Below are positions 36,014 to 47,900 of a DNA stretch of 64,000 bases, in pieces; within the stretch, counting starts at the first letter, position 1; the number at the start of each line of letters is the position of its first letter. Source of the stretch: an uncultured cyanobacterium. GTDB taxonomy: Bacteria > Cyanobacteriota > Cyanobacteriia > Cyanobacteriales > Nostocaceae. A program made the position numbers and the translations under genes. The stretch covers positions 1 through 64,000 of the forward strand of contig CAIVAU010000096.1 of NCBI GenBank assembly GCA_903903925.1. Reading direction: 5' to 3'. The notes beneath the pieces are model-generated. The model did not search any database, had not been told where the DNA came from, and worked only from the letters and a program-made list of their open reading frames with translations.

Positions 36014-36886
36014 ATGGCTGGCATTATATCAATTTCCCGCACAGGTTTAGAAGGGCGGCGTAAGAGATTACGTCAACGGCGGCAGATGAGAGTTATTCAG
36101 TCTATATGGCGAACCTTGGCCATTAGTGGTCTGGCAAGTAGTCTTCTGTGGACTGCAATTCAACCAATTTGGGTGCTAAGAGATCCCCATGAAATTATGA
36201 TTTCCGGCAATCAATTACTTTCTGATGAGGCGATTCAGTCGCTGCTCATGCGGTCTTATCCTCAGTCTTTATGGCGAATTGAACCATCTGAGATTGCCCA
36301 ATCTCTGAAACAGCAACCTGCTATTGCACAAGCGACAGTGACTCGTCGTCTGTTTCCTCCAGGGTTAATAGTCCAAATCAAGGAACGAGTACCTGTAGCA
36401 ATTTCGATCAACAAGTCGTTCCGCGCCTTGGCTCCAATGCCTCAAGATCAAAGAAAGAGTGGCACTAACAGCAAAAAAGTAACAGTGGGATTACTAGATG
36501 CCAGTGGTGTTTGGATGCCTTTAGAAAAATACACATTACTGAATCCTACTGTACAGTTGCCTAGTCTGAAAGTTATTGGCTTTCCAGAACAATACCGCCC
36601 CTATTGGGCTCAACTTTATCAGGCTTTAAGCCAAAGTTCCGTAAAAGTCATGGAAATCGATTGGCAAGATCCAACGAATCTAATTTTGAAAACAGAACTA
36701 GGAAAGGTACTTATTGGAACACCGAGTTCCCAACTCAGCGAACAAATCAGGGTAATGGCACAATTGCGACATTTACCTACAAAACTCAATCCCAGCCAAA
36801 TAGAGTACATTGATTTGAAAAATCCAGAATATCCGTTAGTACAAATGAACCAAAAAAAACAACAGATTAATTCTCAAACTCCTTGA
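36014..36886 (+). CDS. ftsQ: Cell division protein FtsQ/DivIB
   Basis: The 290-residue protein has a cytoplasmic basic N-terminus, one membrane helix (TLAISGLASSLLWTAI, about 38-55) and then a POTRA domain (IMISGNQLLSDEAIQSLL ... IAQATVTRRLFPPGLIVQIKERVPVA). This is the FtsQ layout, and the gene is followed by ftsZ, as in other cyanobacteria. FtsQ is a bitopic member of the divisome that links early and late division proteins. Length is normal. The start is supported by the purine-rich GGAAGGGG, about 7 bases ahead. Confidence 0.85.
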   Translation: MAGIISISRTGLEGRRKRLRQRRQMRVIQSIWRTLAISGLASSLLWTAIQPIWVLRDPHEIMISGNQLLSDEAIQSLLMRSYPQSLWRIEPSEIAQSLKQQPAIAQATVTRRLFPPGLIVQIKERVPVAISINKSFRALAPMPQDQRKSGTNSKKVTVGLLDASGVWMPLEKYTLLNPTVQLPSLKVIGFPEQYRPYWAQLYQALSQSSVKVMEIDWQDPTNLILKTELGKVLIGTPSSQLSEQIRVMAQLRHLPTKLNPSQIEYIDLKNPEYPLVQMNQKKQQINSQTP

Positions 36887-38035
36887 AAATATTTGGCATA
36901 TTTTATCTGTGCAACACTACTAATTTAATAAAGAAGTCTTATGCTAATAAATGTGTTTATGATTTGTGCTGTTCCAGCCATCTACATAAACATTGGTGTT
37001 AACTTCTCACTAACATGGGAGAAACAACCAGAAAGTTTCACATCTGGATGAAATGCTGTTGTTGTTACCCTCACTAAATGATGGGTGCAAATTGTTAGTC
37101 CACGAGACGCTGTGCGTAGCTTGCTTCCCGGAAGGGGTACACAGAATCTTCTTGTTCAAAATTAAAAAAGCTTATAATATAGGCTTTTAGCTGATTTTGG
37201 ACGGTTGGTTATTTCTGCGTCCGCTGTACTGGTATAAAAGCAAGGAACGGTAGCTGTTCAGTAGATGGGTGGTGAGCAAAACCAAACATTCCGTAGCTAC
37301 CTATTTTTCGCTGGAGAAAAAATATTGCAGCAGAATTCAGGAGTCAGAAGTAAAAAGTCCTTAGAGTCTGCCTTTTAGACCTCAGTACTGTACTTTATTT
37401 ACTTGCAATGTGCTGTAAACGTATAACTCCAGCAGCGGTAAACCAAACAGAAAGTCAGGTAAATCTATTGACCAGATTTTTGTCAAGGTAGAAAAGACGC
37501 TACAATAGGCGTCTTTACAAATTGCGCTATTAACTCTGTGTTTTGTATACAGAATTACTTTTTTCGCAATAATATGTATACAGAATAACTTGAAATTATT
37601 CTGGGTGACTGATTCTGAAACCAGACAACACTGTCTTTAGCAGTGTTGTCTGGGATATTTATTAAGATTATACCAGAATGAGTTAGTATTATTGCTGAGT
37701 ATCCGAGAATATTAGTGTCTACAAAGGTAGTAAAATTAGTGACAAGTATAAAATCCTAGTATAAATAGATCCAGGGCAGTGGAGATACCAAAGACTTACT
37801 GAGCCAAATCGAGAAAAAAGTAGTCAAGATATTAATATCTTGTGGAAGTTATACAGGTTAATTTCAGGTAAATATGGGTATACTTCTTTAGCATTAGCCG
37901 TGCGATTGGATGCCTTAATTGTTCATCCTGTAGCAAACTTCCAAACTTGCCATCCACCAAACGGTTGGCAGTAGCGACAACAACCAACAAAAGTACCATA
38001 GATTATGGCAGCGTCAAACTATAGTTGATTCTTAG
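36887..38035. other. Long 1.15-kb ftsQ-ftsZ intergenic region
   Basis: No gene is seen. It contains an interspersed palindromic element with gacgctgtgcgtagcttgc (37100-37140), a ggagtca fragment (37336), and two copies of tgtatacagaat (37543 and 37574). The length suggests that ftsZ has its own promoters, as is known for Anabaena, but I cannot map them with confidence. Confidence 0.55.
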
Positions 38036-39394
38036 GTGAATAACACCTTAAAAAGTCGTTTATCTACCTTTCTGAATGCAATGACACTTGATAATAACCA
38101 AGAGCTTAACTATAAAAACTCTCAGTCTTCAGGACAACCAGGGATCTCGTTGGCAATCAACACTACTAATCCCTTTAATCATTCCGGGCTAAACTTTAGC
38201 CAAAACCATGACAGCAAGAAGATCGCGAATGAAGACAGCCGAATTGGCGATATTGTTCCCGGTCGGGTTGCCAACATTAAAGTGATTGGTGTGGGTGGCG
38301 GTGGTGGAAACGCCGTTAACCGTATGATCGCTTCAGATGTGAGTGGGGTGGAGTTTTGGTCAATTAACACTGATGCCCAAGCTCTTACCTTGGCCTCAGA
38401 TTTTCGGCGGTTGCAAATTGGACAGAAGCTGACGCGAGGATTGGGTGCAGGTGGTAATCCTGCCATTGGTCAAAAGGCAGCTGAGGAATCACGGGACGAG
38501 ATTGCTACAGCTTTAGAGGGTGCGGATTTAGTATTTATCACCGCTGGTATGGGTGGGGGAACTGGTACGGGTGCAGCCCCAATTGTGGCGGAAATAGCGA
38601 AAGAAATGGGTGCTCTCACTGTTGGCGTGGTGACACGTCCATTTATCTTTGAGGGACGCCGTCGCACCAATCAAGCTGAGCAAGGCATCGAAGGCCTAAA
38701 AAGTAGGGTAGATACACTTATTATCATCCCGAATAATAAGCTGTTGGAAGTGATCCCCGAGCAAACGCCCGTACAGGAAGCGTTTCGTTACGCAGATGAT
38801 GTACTACGTCAAGGGGTACAGGGAATCTCTGACATCATCACAATTCCAGGATTGGTAAACGTTGACTTTGCTGATGTCCGGGCGGTGATGGCTGATGCAG
38901 GATCGGCGTTGATGGGGATCGGTATTGGTTCGGGAAAATCAAGAGCAAGAGAAGCGGCGATCGCAGCCATCTCCTCCCCATTGCTGGAAAGTTCTATTGA
39001 AGGCGCTAGAGGAGTTGTGTTTAACATTACTGGTGGTAGCGACCTCACCTTACACGAAGTGAATGCGGCTGCGGAAACAATCTATGAAGTAGTTGATCCC
39101 AATGCCAATATTATTTTTGGGGCAGTGATTGATGACAGGCTCCAAGGAGAGGTGCGAATCACCGTAATTGCTACTGGATTTACAGGTGAAATGCAAGGCC
39201 CACCACAGCAAAACGCTGCCAATGCGCGAGGAGTATCCCCACAACCTACAACAAAACGACCAATGCAACAGTCACAAACAGTGAATCCAATATTTAATCA
39301 GCCAGCGCCTGCACCAACTCCAGAACCCAGAGAAAAACCTGGATTGGATATTCCTGATTTCCTGCAAAAGCGACGGACACCACCTCGAAATTAG
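38036..39394 (+). CDS. ftsZ: Cell division GTPase FtsZ
   Basis: The 452-residue form starts with GTG at 38036. The next Met (MTLDNNQEL, 38081) is the start used for some Nostoc annotations. The GTP-binding motif GGGTGTG sits in [15 protein letters not shown], preceded by the NAVNRMI and NTDAQAL segments, and followed by the T7-loop NVDFADVR. The C-terminus has a Pro-rich linker and ends with a conserved LDIPDFLQ.R segment, which binds partner proteins. FtsZ polymerises into the division ring. Neither start has a clear ribosome binding site. The N-terminal extension is typical of heterocyst-forming cyanobacteria. Confidence 0.97.
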   Translation: MNNTLKSRLSTFLNAMTLDNNQELNYKNSQSSGQPGISLAINTTNPFNHSGLNFSQNHDSKKIANEDSRIGDIVPGRVANIKVIGVGGGGGNAVNRMIASDVSGVEFWSINTDAQALTLASDFRRLQIGQKLTRGLGAGGNPAIGQKAAEESRDEIATALEGADLVFITAGMGGGTGTGAAPIVAEIAKEMGALTVGVVTRPFIFEGRRRTNQAEQGIEGLKSRVDTLIIIPNNKLLEVIPEQTPVQEAFRYADDVLRQGVQGISDIITIPGLVNVDFADVRAVMADAGSALMGIGIGSGKSRAREAAIAAISSPLLESSIEGARGVVFNITGGSDLTLHEVNAAAETIYEVVDPNANIIFGAVIDDRLQGEVRITVIATGFTGEMQGPPQQNAANARGVSPQPTTKRPMQQSQTVNPIFNQPAPAPTPEPREKPGLDIPDFLQKRRTPPRN

Positions 39395-39780
39395 GTGATG
39401 CACGGATTTTCGATAGCTATTTTCCCCATGAAGTAGCTGATTTTCAGCATCTAGCACCACTGTAGTTTCCAATTTCTCGGCAATTTATGTCAAATTACCA
39501 GGGTGTGAAGGAAATTACACAGGTGTAACCTCAACCTTTAACCATCAATGCTGCGACAGGTAAAGCAACTACCGAAATATTACTTTTTTAACCGTGACGG
39601 ATCGGGTTTATAGCTGCGATCAAAACCTATATGCATCAAATCTACCGTTGGTAAGGTGGTTGGGGTAAATAAACAGCAGAATACAGGAGTCAGGAGTCAG
39701 GAGTCAGGAGTACAATAGGCTGCAATTTGCTGTAGGTGTACAAGTGAATTATGAAGGATGAATTATGAATTATGAATTTT
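39395..39780. other. Intergenic region between ftsZ and the glutaredoxin gene
   Basis: Convergent gene ends flank it. It holds a ggagtca array at 39684-39712 and a tgaattatgaa triplet at 39744-39776. No terminator with a clean T-run was recognised. Confidence 0.55.
39684..39712. repeat. ggagtca heptamer array
   Basis: Four tandem units of ggagtca lie between the convergent ftsZ and glutaredoxin genes. They do not encode anything. Confidence 0.9.
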
Positions 39781-40041
39781 TTATTGTTTTAGGAGAAGAT
39801 CCAGCTTGCCTTGAGCATCTAAGGCGTGAATATCATCACAGCCACCAATGTGGCAATCATTAATAAAAATTTGCGGCAAAGAGCGTCCTCCATTTGCCCT
39901 TTGAGCCATTTTGTTTCGTGCTCCTTCATCCCCATCAATACTGTATTCAGTGAATTGAACCCCCTTTTGGGTCAGTAAATGTTTGGCACGAATGCAAAAA
40001 GGGCAAGTTTTCCAGGTATAAATTTCTACTTTTGCAGGCAT
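39781..40041 (-). CDS. grxC: Glutaredoxin 3 type (GrxC)
   Basis: This is an 86-residue protein if started at MPAKVEIYTW (40041); an in-frame Met seven codons upstream (40062) is also possible. It has the dithiol active site CPFC (Cys13, Cys16), the cis-Pro segment SLPQIFIN and GGCDD, all diagnostic of glutaredoxin 3. It reduces disulfides and glutathione mixed disulfides with glutathione. It stands alone. Confidence 0.92.
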   Translation of the reverse strand: MPAKVEIYTWKTCPFCIRAKHLLTQKGVQFTEYSIDGDEGARNKMAQRANGGRSLPQIFINDCHIGGCDDIHALDAQGKLDLLLKQ

Positions 40042-40156
40042 AAAATTCTCAACTTGTTTCATATTTCTGAATTTTAGCTATTTCACGCCCTCGCCTCCCA
40101 CTGGATTCCGTACTCAATCAGGTGTGGTAATTACGAAGCTGCTGTTTAGTAATAAC

Positions 40157-40194
40157 TCAGAAACCCGGTAACTTTTAAGAAACCGGGTTTCTGA
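40157..40194. repeat. Perfect 13-bp inverted repeat (hairpin)
   Basis: TCAGAAACCCGGT (40157-40169) pairs with ACCGGGTTTCTGA (40182-40194) around 12 bases. AAACCCGG-centred palindromes are frequent interspersed repeats in cyanobacteria. It lies 280 bases downstream of the groEL2 stop, so it may also protect or end that transcript. Confidence 0.7.
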
Positions 40195-40406
40195 ATTGCT
40201 TGTTAGTAGAAAGTACAACTAGCAACTAACTACTAACAATACAGCAGATTGTTATTCAGAGGGTGTGGGGTGTGGGGTGTCGGGGGCAGGAGGGAAGGGG
40301 GCAGGGGAGCAGGGGAACCAACAGCTTCAGTTATAGGATTGGAACAAGGACGCCGTATTTATAGCAGATTGCTTTTGTCTACAAGCTAGACACAAAGCTT
40401 TTTGTG

Positions 40407-40474
<68 letters not shown>

Positions 40475-40475
40475 C

Positions 40476-42155
<1,680 letters not shown>

Positions 42156-42187
42156 GTTTCAGTTTCCTAGCACTTCCATTAGACAAT

Positions 42188-42214
42188 TTAGCACTCACAG
42201 ACAAAGAGTGCTAA
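42188..42214. promoter_or_regulatory. CIRCE operator (HrcA binding site)
   Basis: TTAGCACTC (42188-42196), 9 bases, GAGTGCTAA (42206-42214): this matches the CIRCE consensus at every arm position. It lies just upstream of groEL2 and is expected to bind the heat-shock repressor HrcA. Confidence 0.95.
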
Positions 42215-42298
42215 TCCCCTAAGCTTATAAAATGGCGTGTAAATTGAAAAAAATTGATTACTATCACAGTGGGGTTTCCCGCTTACCGAGGTTTTTAG

Positions 42299-43378
42299 AT
42301 GAATATATATAACTTCCTTAAGTCTCTCGGTATTGCTGAACCTAGCGGTTCCGGCTGGTTAGCAGTAGTATTTACGTTTCTGTTGGCTTGTGTTGTAACG
42401 TGGCATTTAATACCGAGAGTACGCAAATTTGCCTTGCGGGTAGGTTGGGCTGACCAACCAAACGCACGACGGCTGAATAAAGAACCTTTACCAAATGCTG
42501 GAGGTCTGGCTATTTACGCCGGAGTCATTGCCGCAATGGTACTAGCCAGTCTTTTACGACCCATCGAAGTTCAACACGTATTAGCTCAGGTATTGACTAT
42601 TCTACTAGGAGGTTCGGTATTGGTTCTGGTTGGCTTTATCGACGACCAATACGGCTTACCTCCCTCTGTTCGCATGTTGATTCAGATCCTCACGGCTCTT
42701 TTGCTGGTTGCGAATGGTATCCGAATTCAAGTTATATTTGGCACACCCATTGATTATATAATGTCGATATTACTGACAGTCTTTTGGGTAGTAGCAATTA
42801 CCAACGCCATCAACTTGATGGACGGAATGGACGGTTTGGTAGGAGGTGTAGGCTTTATCACTTCTCTAAGTTTATTAGCTGTTTCAGCCCAATTTCCTAA
42901 TCGCGCAGCAGCGACGTTAGTTCTAGCAGCATTAGGAGGCGCAGCACTAGGCTTTTTGCGTCACAACTACCACCCCTCCCACATTATCATGGGAGATGCT
43001 GGGGCCTACTTTTTCGGCTATGTGCTAGCAGCAACCAGTATTTTAGGGAAACTCCAGGTTACCACAGTCTTCGCCTTAGTCCCTCCAGTTTTATTTCTCC
43101 TGTTACCAGTGCTAGACACCACACAAGTCGTTGTGCGGCGCCTAATGGCAGGAAAAAACCCCATGAGTACCCCTGGGAAAGACCATCTACACCACCGCTT
43201 GCTAGCGTGGGGTTTATCCCAGCGTCACGCCGCACTCATTCTTTGGTCAATCACCTTGGTTTGTAACTTGCTGGCAATGAGAATACAAGGTATGTCCTTT
43301 GTTGTCATGCTGACCACCTCCATTGGCATCATTTTACTTTTGAGCTTTACCGTTTGGCAAAGGGTAAGAGCGGTGTAG
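42299..43378 (+). CDS. MraY/WecA-family undecaprenyl-phosphate sugar-1-phosphate transferase
   Basis: The 359-residue polytopic membrane protein (about ten helices) has the family motifs: DQPNARRLNKEPLPNAGG near residue 55, a FIDDQYGLP segment, NLMDGMDGLVGG with the catalytic Asp pair, MGDAGAYFFGY, and DHLHHRLL. It transfers a sugar-1-phosphate from a UDP-sugar to a polyprenyl phosphate, the first step of cell-surface polysaccharide or lipopolysaccharide synthesis. The HLHHRLL form and the missing MraY-specific features fit the WecA/TagO branch. No glycosyltransferase neighbours help fix the sugar. Confidence 0.85.
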   Translation: MNIYNFLKSLGIAEPSGSGWLAVVFTFLLACVVTWHLIPRVRKFALRVGWADQPNARRLNKEPLPNAGGLAIYAGVIAAMVLASLLRPIEVQHVLAQVLTILLGGSVLVLVGFIDDQYGLPPSVRMLIQILTALLLVANGIRIQVIFGTPIDYIMSILLTVFWVVAITNAINLMDGMDGLVGGVGFITSLSLLAVSAQFPNRAAATLVLAALGGAALGFLRHNYHPSHIIMGDAGAYFFGYVLAATSILGKLQVTTVFALVPPVLFLLLPVLDTTQVVVRRLMAGKNPMSTPGKDHLHHRLLAWGLSQRHAALILWSITLVCNLLAMRIQGMSFVVMLTTSIGIILLLSFTVWQRVRAV

Positions 43379-43576
43379 TGGGGAGTGTGAAGAGAGTGTG
43401 GGGAGTGTGGGGAGGGTGGGGAGAGGGGGGAGTGTGAAGAGAGTGTGGGGAGAAAAGTGATAATGGAATTCCTTTTAAAACCTAGTTAATCGCAACTACT
43501 CCCCACACCTCCCACCCCTCCCACACTCCCCACCCCCCCCACACTCTCTTCACCTCCCACCCCACCCTCTCCCCCC
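43379..43576. repeat. Mirror-image G-rich and C-rich repeats between convergent genes
   Basis: The left block (43380-43457) is made of gtggggagtgtg/gaagagagtgtggg units. The right block (43500-43575) has the complementary ccccacactc/ctcttcacc units. Together they could form a long imperfect hairpin at the meeting point of the convergent WecA-like and fabG genes, acting as a two-way terminator. The arms are imperfect and no T run is seen. Confidence 0.75.
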
Positions 43577-44488
<912 letters not shown>

Positions 44489-44492
44489 TTAT

Positions 44493-44810
44493 ATGGCTAC
44501 AAAAAAGCAATTCGATAGCTTTGAAGAGATGCTGTGTGGTTCTGATTTACCTGTGTTAGTAGATTTTTACGCTGACTGGTGTGGTCCTTGTCAGATGATG
44601 ACTCCGATTTTAGAGCAAGTCCATAGCCACCTGCGTGGTCGCCTGCGAGTTGTTAAAATCGACACTGAAAAATACCCTCAATTGGCAAGTCAGTACGGAA
44701 TAGCAGCTTTACCAACGCTGGTACTGTTTAAGCAGGGTCAGCCAGTAGACCGAATTGAGGGTGTGGTGCAAACGCCACAGTTGGTAGAACGCCTAAAAAC
44801 GATAATTTAA
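44493..44810 (+). CDS. trx: Thioredoxin
   Basis: The 105-residue protein starts at MATKKQFDSF (44493; a start three codons upstream is possible). The redox site is WCGPC (Cys30, Cys33), with the cis-Pro in AALPTLVLF and an overall size typical of thioredoxin. It reduces target disulfides, in cyanobacteria with electrons from ferredoxin or NADPH reductases. It is divergent from fabG. I cannot say which of the several cyanobacterial types it is. Confidence 0.92.
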   Translation: MATKKQFDSFEEMLCGSDLPVLVDFYADWCGPCQMMTPILEQVHSHLRGRLRVVKIDTEKYPQLASQYGIAALPTLVLFKQGQPVDRIEGVVQTPQLVERLKTII

Positions 44811-44829
44811 TTAGGATTTGGGCATGGGA

Positions 44830-44958
44830 CATAGTGACTTTCACCCCTTCGCCTTCCATTTTTTGTAAGAGGTAGCCGATTTCAATGTTGGCGTAGCGAT
44901 CGCGTGCGTCTTTTACTTCCAAACGCTTGCCAAATAAGACATCGGCTTCGTCTGGCTT
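44830..44958 (-). pseudogene. Fragment of an AAA ATPase (Cdc48-like)
   Basis: The minus strand encodes KKPDEADVLFGKRLEVKDAR followed by DRYANIEIGYLLQKMEGEG. This matches the Walker B DEAD and following helix of bacterial AAA ATPases, whose usual wording is DEADALFGKR...DRYAN.E..YLLQ.MEEY. There is no start, no Walker A and no C-terminus, and a TAG precedes it. It is a remnant of about 40 codons between thioredoxin and the HstK-type gene. Confidence 0.65.
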
Positions 44959-44959
44959 C

Positions 44960-47900
44960 TTACATCTCTACCCCATCGTATGTATTTTGAAGCGCTTGTT
45001 GCCTCCGTAGGTTATCTACTCCTGATTGATACAGAGGGATTATGATTGCAAATTCTGTCAATTTACCTGGCTGAGAAATACATTTTAATTGTCCTTGATG
45101 TTTTTCAGTAATAATTTTATAACTCAGAGACAAACCTAAACCTGTACCTTTGCCGACTGTTTTAGTGGTAAAAAATGGGTCAAATAAAAATTTTTGCAAT
45201 TCTTCTGAAATTCCCGGACCATTATCTAATATACGAATCATAACATGTTGCTTATCTATGACTTCAGTTTTTAGAATAATTTGGAGATCTTTTACATTTT
45301 TGTTATTGGTAAATGCTTCTTCTAAAGCATCAATAGCATTAGATATAATATTCATAAAAACCTGATTCAGTTGTTTAGGATAGCATTCTACTAATGGCAA
45401 ATTGCCGTATTCTTTAATCAACTTAATTGCTGGACGATCAGATGCAGCCTTGAGACGATGCTCTAGAATCATCAGTGTACTATCGATACCTTCATGAATA
45501 TTCACTTCTTTCATTTCTGCTTCATCCAAACGAGAGAAGTTCCGAAGAGAAGAGACAATTTCTCTAATTCTTTCAGCACCAACTTCCATCGACTTCAACA
45601 ATTTAGGTAGATCTTCGATTAAAAAATCTATATCTATCGCTTTTGCCCTCTGTTCAAGTTCTGGCACTAGGTTAAAATTGTGTTGCTGGTAAAGTTGTAT
45701 TAGTCCAACTAAATCTTGAATATATTTCTTGGCGGAGTAAAGGTTACCATAGATAAAGCTAACTGGATTATTGATTTCGTGTGCTACACCTGCAACCAAT
45801 TGTCCTAAGCTGGACATTTTTTCAGATTGAATGAGTTGAGCCTGGGTAGAGTAAAGTTGTTCTAGTGTTGATTCTAACTGAGTGCAATAATGCTTTAGTT
45901 CCTGGGTGCGTTCTTTGACTTTTTCTTCAAGAGTGTGGGAGTATTCTTCTGATTGGCGATAAAGCTGAGCATTTTCTAGAGAAATAGCAGCTTGAGTGGT
46001 GAGGAGATTGAGAACTTGTAAGCGATCGCTTGTAAATGCCCCTGCAGTCAGGTTATTTTCTAAATAAAGAATACCAATCAATTTTCCTTGGTTGATGATG
46101 GGTGTACACAAAAGACTCTGGGGTTGCGCTTCTTGAAAATAAGGGTCAGATGTGAGGGAAGTTTGGACTATTGCATCATCAATCACTAGAGGTTCACTGG
46201 TACGAAAGACATAGTTGATGACACTAATAGGAATATCTTGACTTAATTCTATGGGTATGGATGGCTGCAAAGTGCTGTGAATCGTTGTGTCAGTTGCCTT
46301 TAATGTGGCAATTGCTTCTATGGTTAAGTTTTTGTCTTTGGATAACATCAAAGCACATTTGTTTGCACCAGCACTTTCGATAACTACTTGCATCAAAGCT
46401 GATAATAACTTCTCAAATTGGATTTCACTGGATAGTGCTTGACAAGCTTTAAAAAGAGTTGCTAAATCAAGGTTTCTTGAAATACTTGTACCACTAGAGA
46501 AAATAGTTTTATCAGCTGAATTGAGGATAAAATTGTCTGATTTTGGGCTGATTGGTGGTTGCTGAAGTACGGTTGCTAATAATTCGGGATAACGTTGTTC
46601 TAAGTCTACAACTTTAGCTTTTGCTCCCCAACGAGCGTAGCTATAGTAAGCATTTGTGATGTAAATTTGAGCAAATTGCTTTTTACCCCGGTCAAGATAA
46701 AATTTAGCTGCTAGTTCATGACTGAGTGCTTCTTCTTGAATATATTGGTTTTCTTTTGCCCCAGAGATAGCAAGATCGTACATCTCCTGTGCTTGTGCCA
46801 GTTTTCCCAGCACTCGATACCGTTCTGCCTCTACTAGATAAAATTTATGTAACAAATTCATCGGGGCAAAGCCAGCCCACTTCTGCAATTTTTTCTGGTT
46901 TTGGGTGACGTGGCGCAGGATTTGCGATCGCCTTGCTTTGTTTGCAGAAGGATATAGTGCCAGCCTAGCTAAGGAATCGTAGAGATTGAAAGGTACATTG
47001 GCAAACAGGGATATTCCATTCTCTGCATATTGTTGGGCAATGGTGGCTTGTTTGACTGCACTTTCAAACTCACCCAATAAATAACTCAAATAAGTCTGTT
47101 GGACATAATAAGAGAATAATCCAGAGCCATCACCAACCGCTTCTTGGATCGCATTCTGCGCTTCCGAATATGCTGAACCATCGAGAATGCTGGGGTTGAG
47201 AGATTTTCCTAGCAGGTTCAGTACAGATTGGTGACATGTACCAATGTTAGCCAAGGCGGTATCTTGCTTCGATAGTTTTATGGCTTCGCTATAGTGGAGG
47301 AGAGTTTGCTCTAAATCAGAAAGTTCATGCCCACTCCAGTACAAATGTTGGTTCAAGAAAGAGGCACACCAGGCAGAACACTCCACATCACCAGTTTCCA
47401 AACCAACTTGGTAGCCTTCCTGAAGTCCCGCTAAGGTGGACTGGAGGTGCTGTTTCCAGTGAAGGGTAAAAATGTTTACGGGAACCAGAACTTTGGATTG
47501 GAGATATCTACCATTGAATTTCTCTAAAATTTGTAGTGCCAACTGACCAAATTCATAGCCCCCATCTATATCACTCAACATGCCAGATAAAATAGTGCCA
47601 TAGCAAGCATAAGCATAGGCAGACAGAGGGCTATTGCCATGCTGTACTGATAAACTTACTTGCTGAAACACCAAAAGGGGAAATAGTTTTGGGCTGCCAA
47701 GGAAAGCGGCACTTGTCGTACTGGCAAGAATCCGCATCGCTGCTAATTTCTCAGGCTTGGACATGGTGGGCAAATTCAGCAAGTCAGACGGTTTTTTGCG
47801 CCCTAAAATCAGTTTAGTTTTGGCTAACCCTAGTAAGGTTTGTACTGTGGTTGGGGCTTTGGGCAAGTGGATACTGAGTTGCTTGAGGACATTCAAGGCA

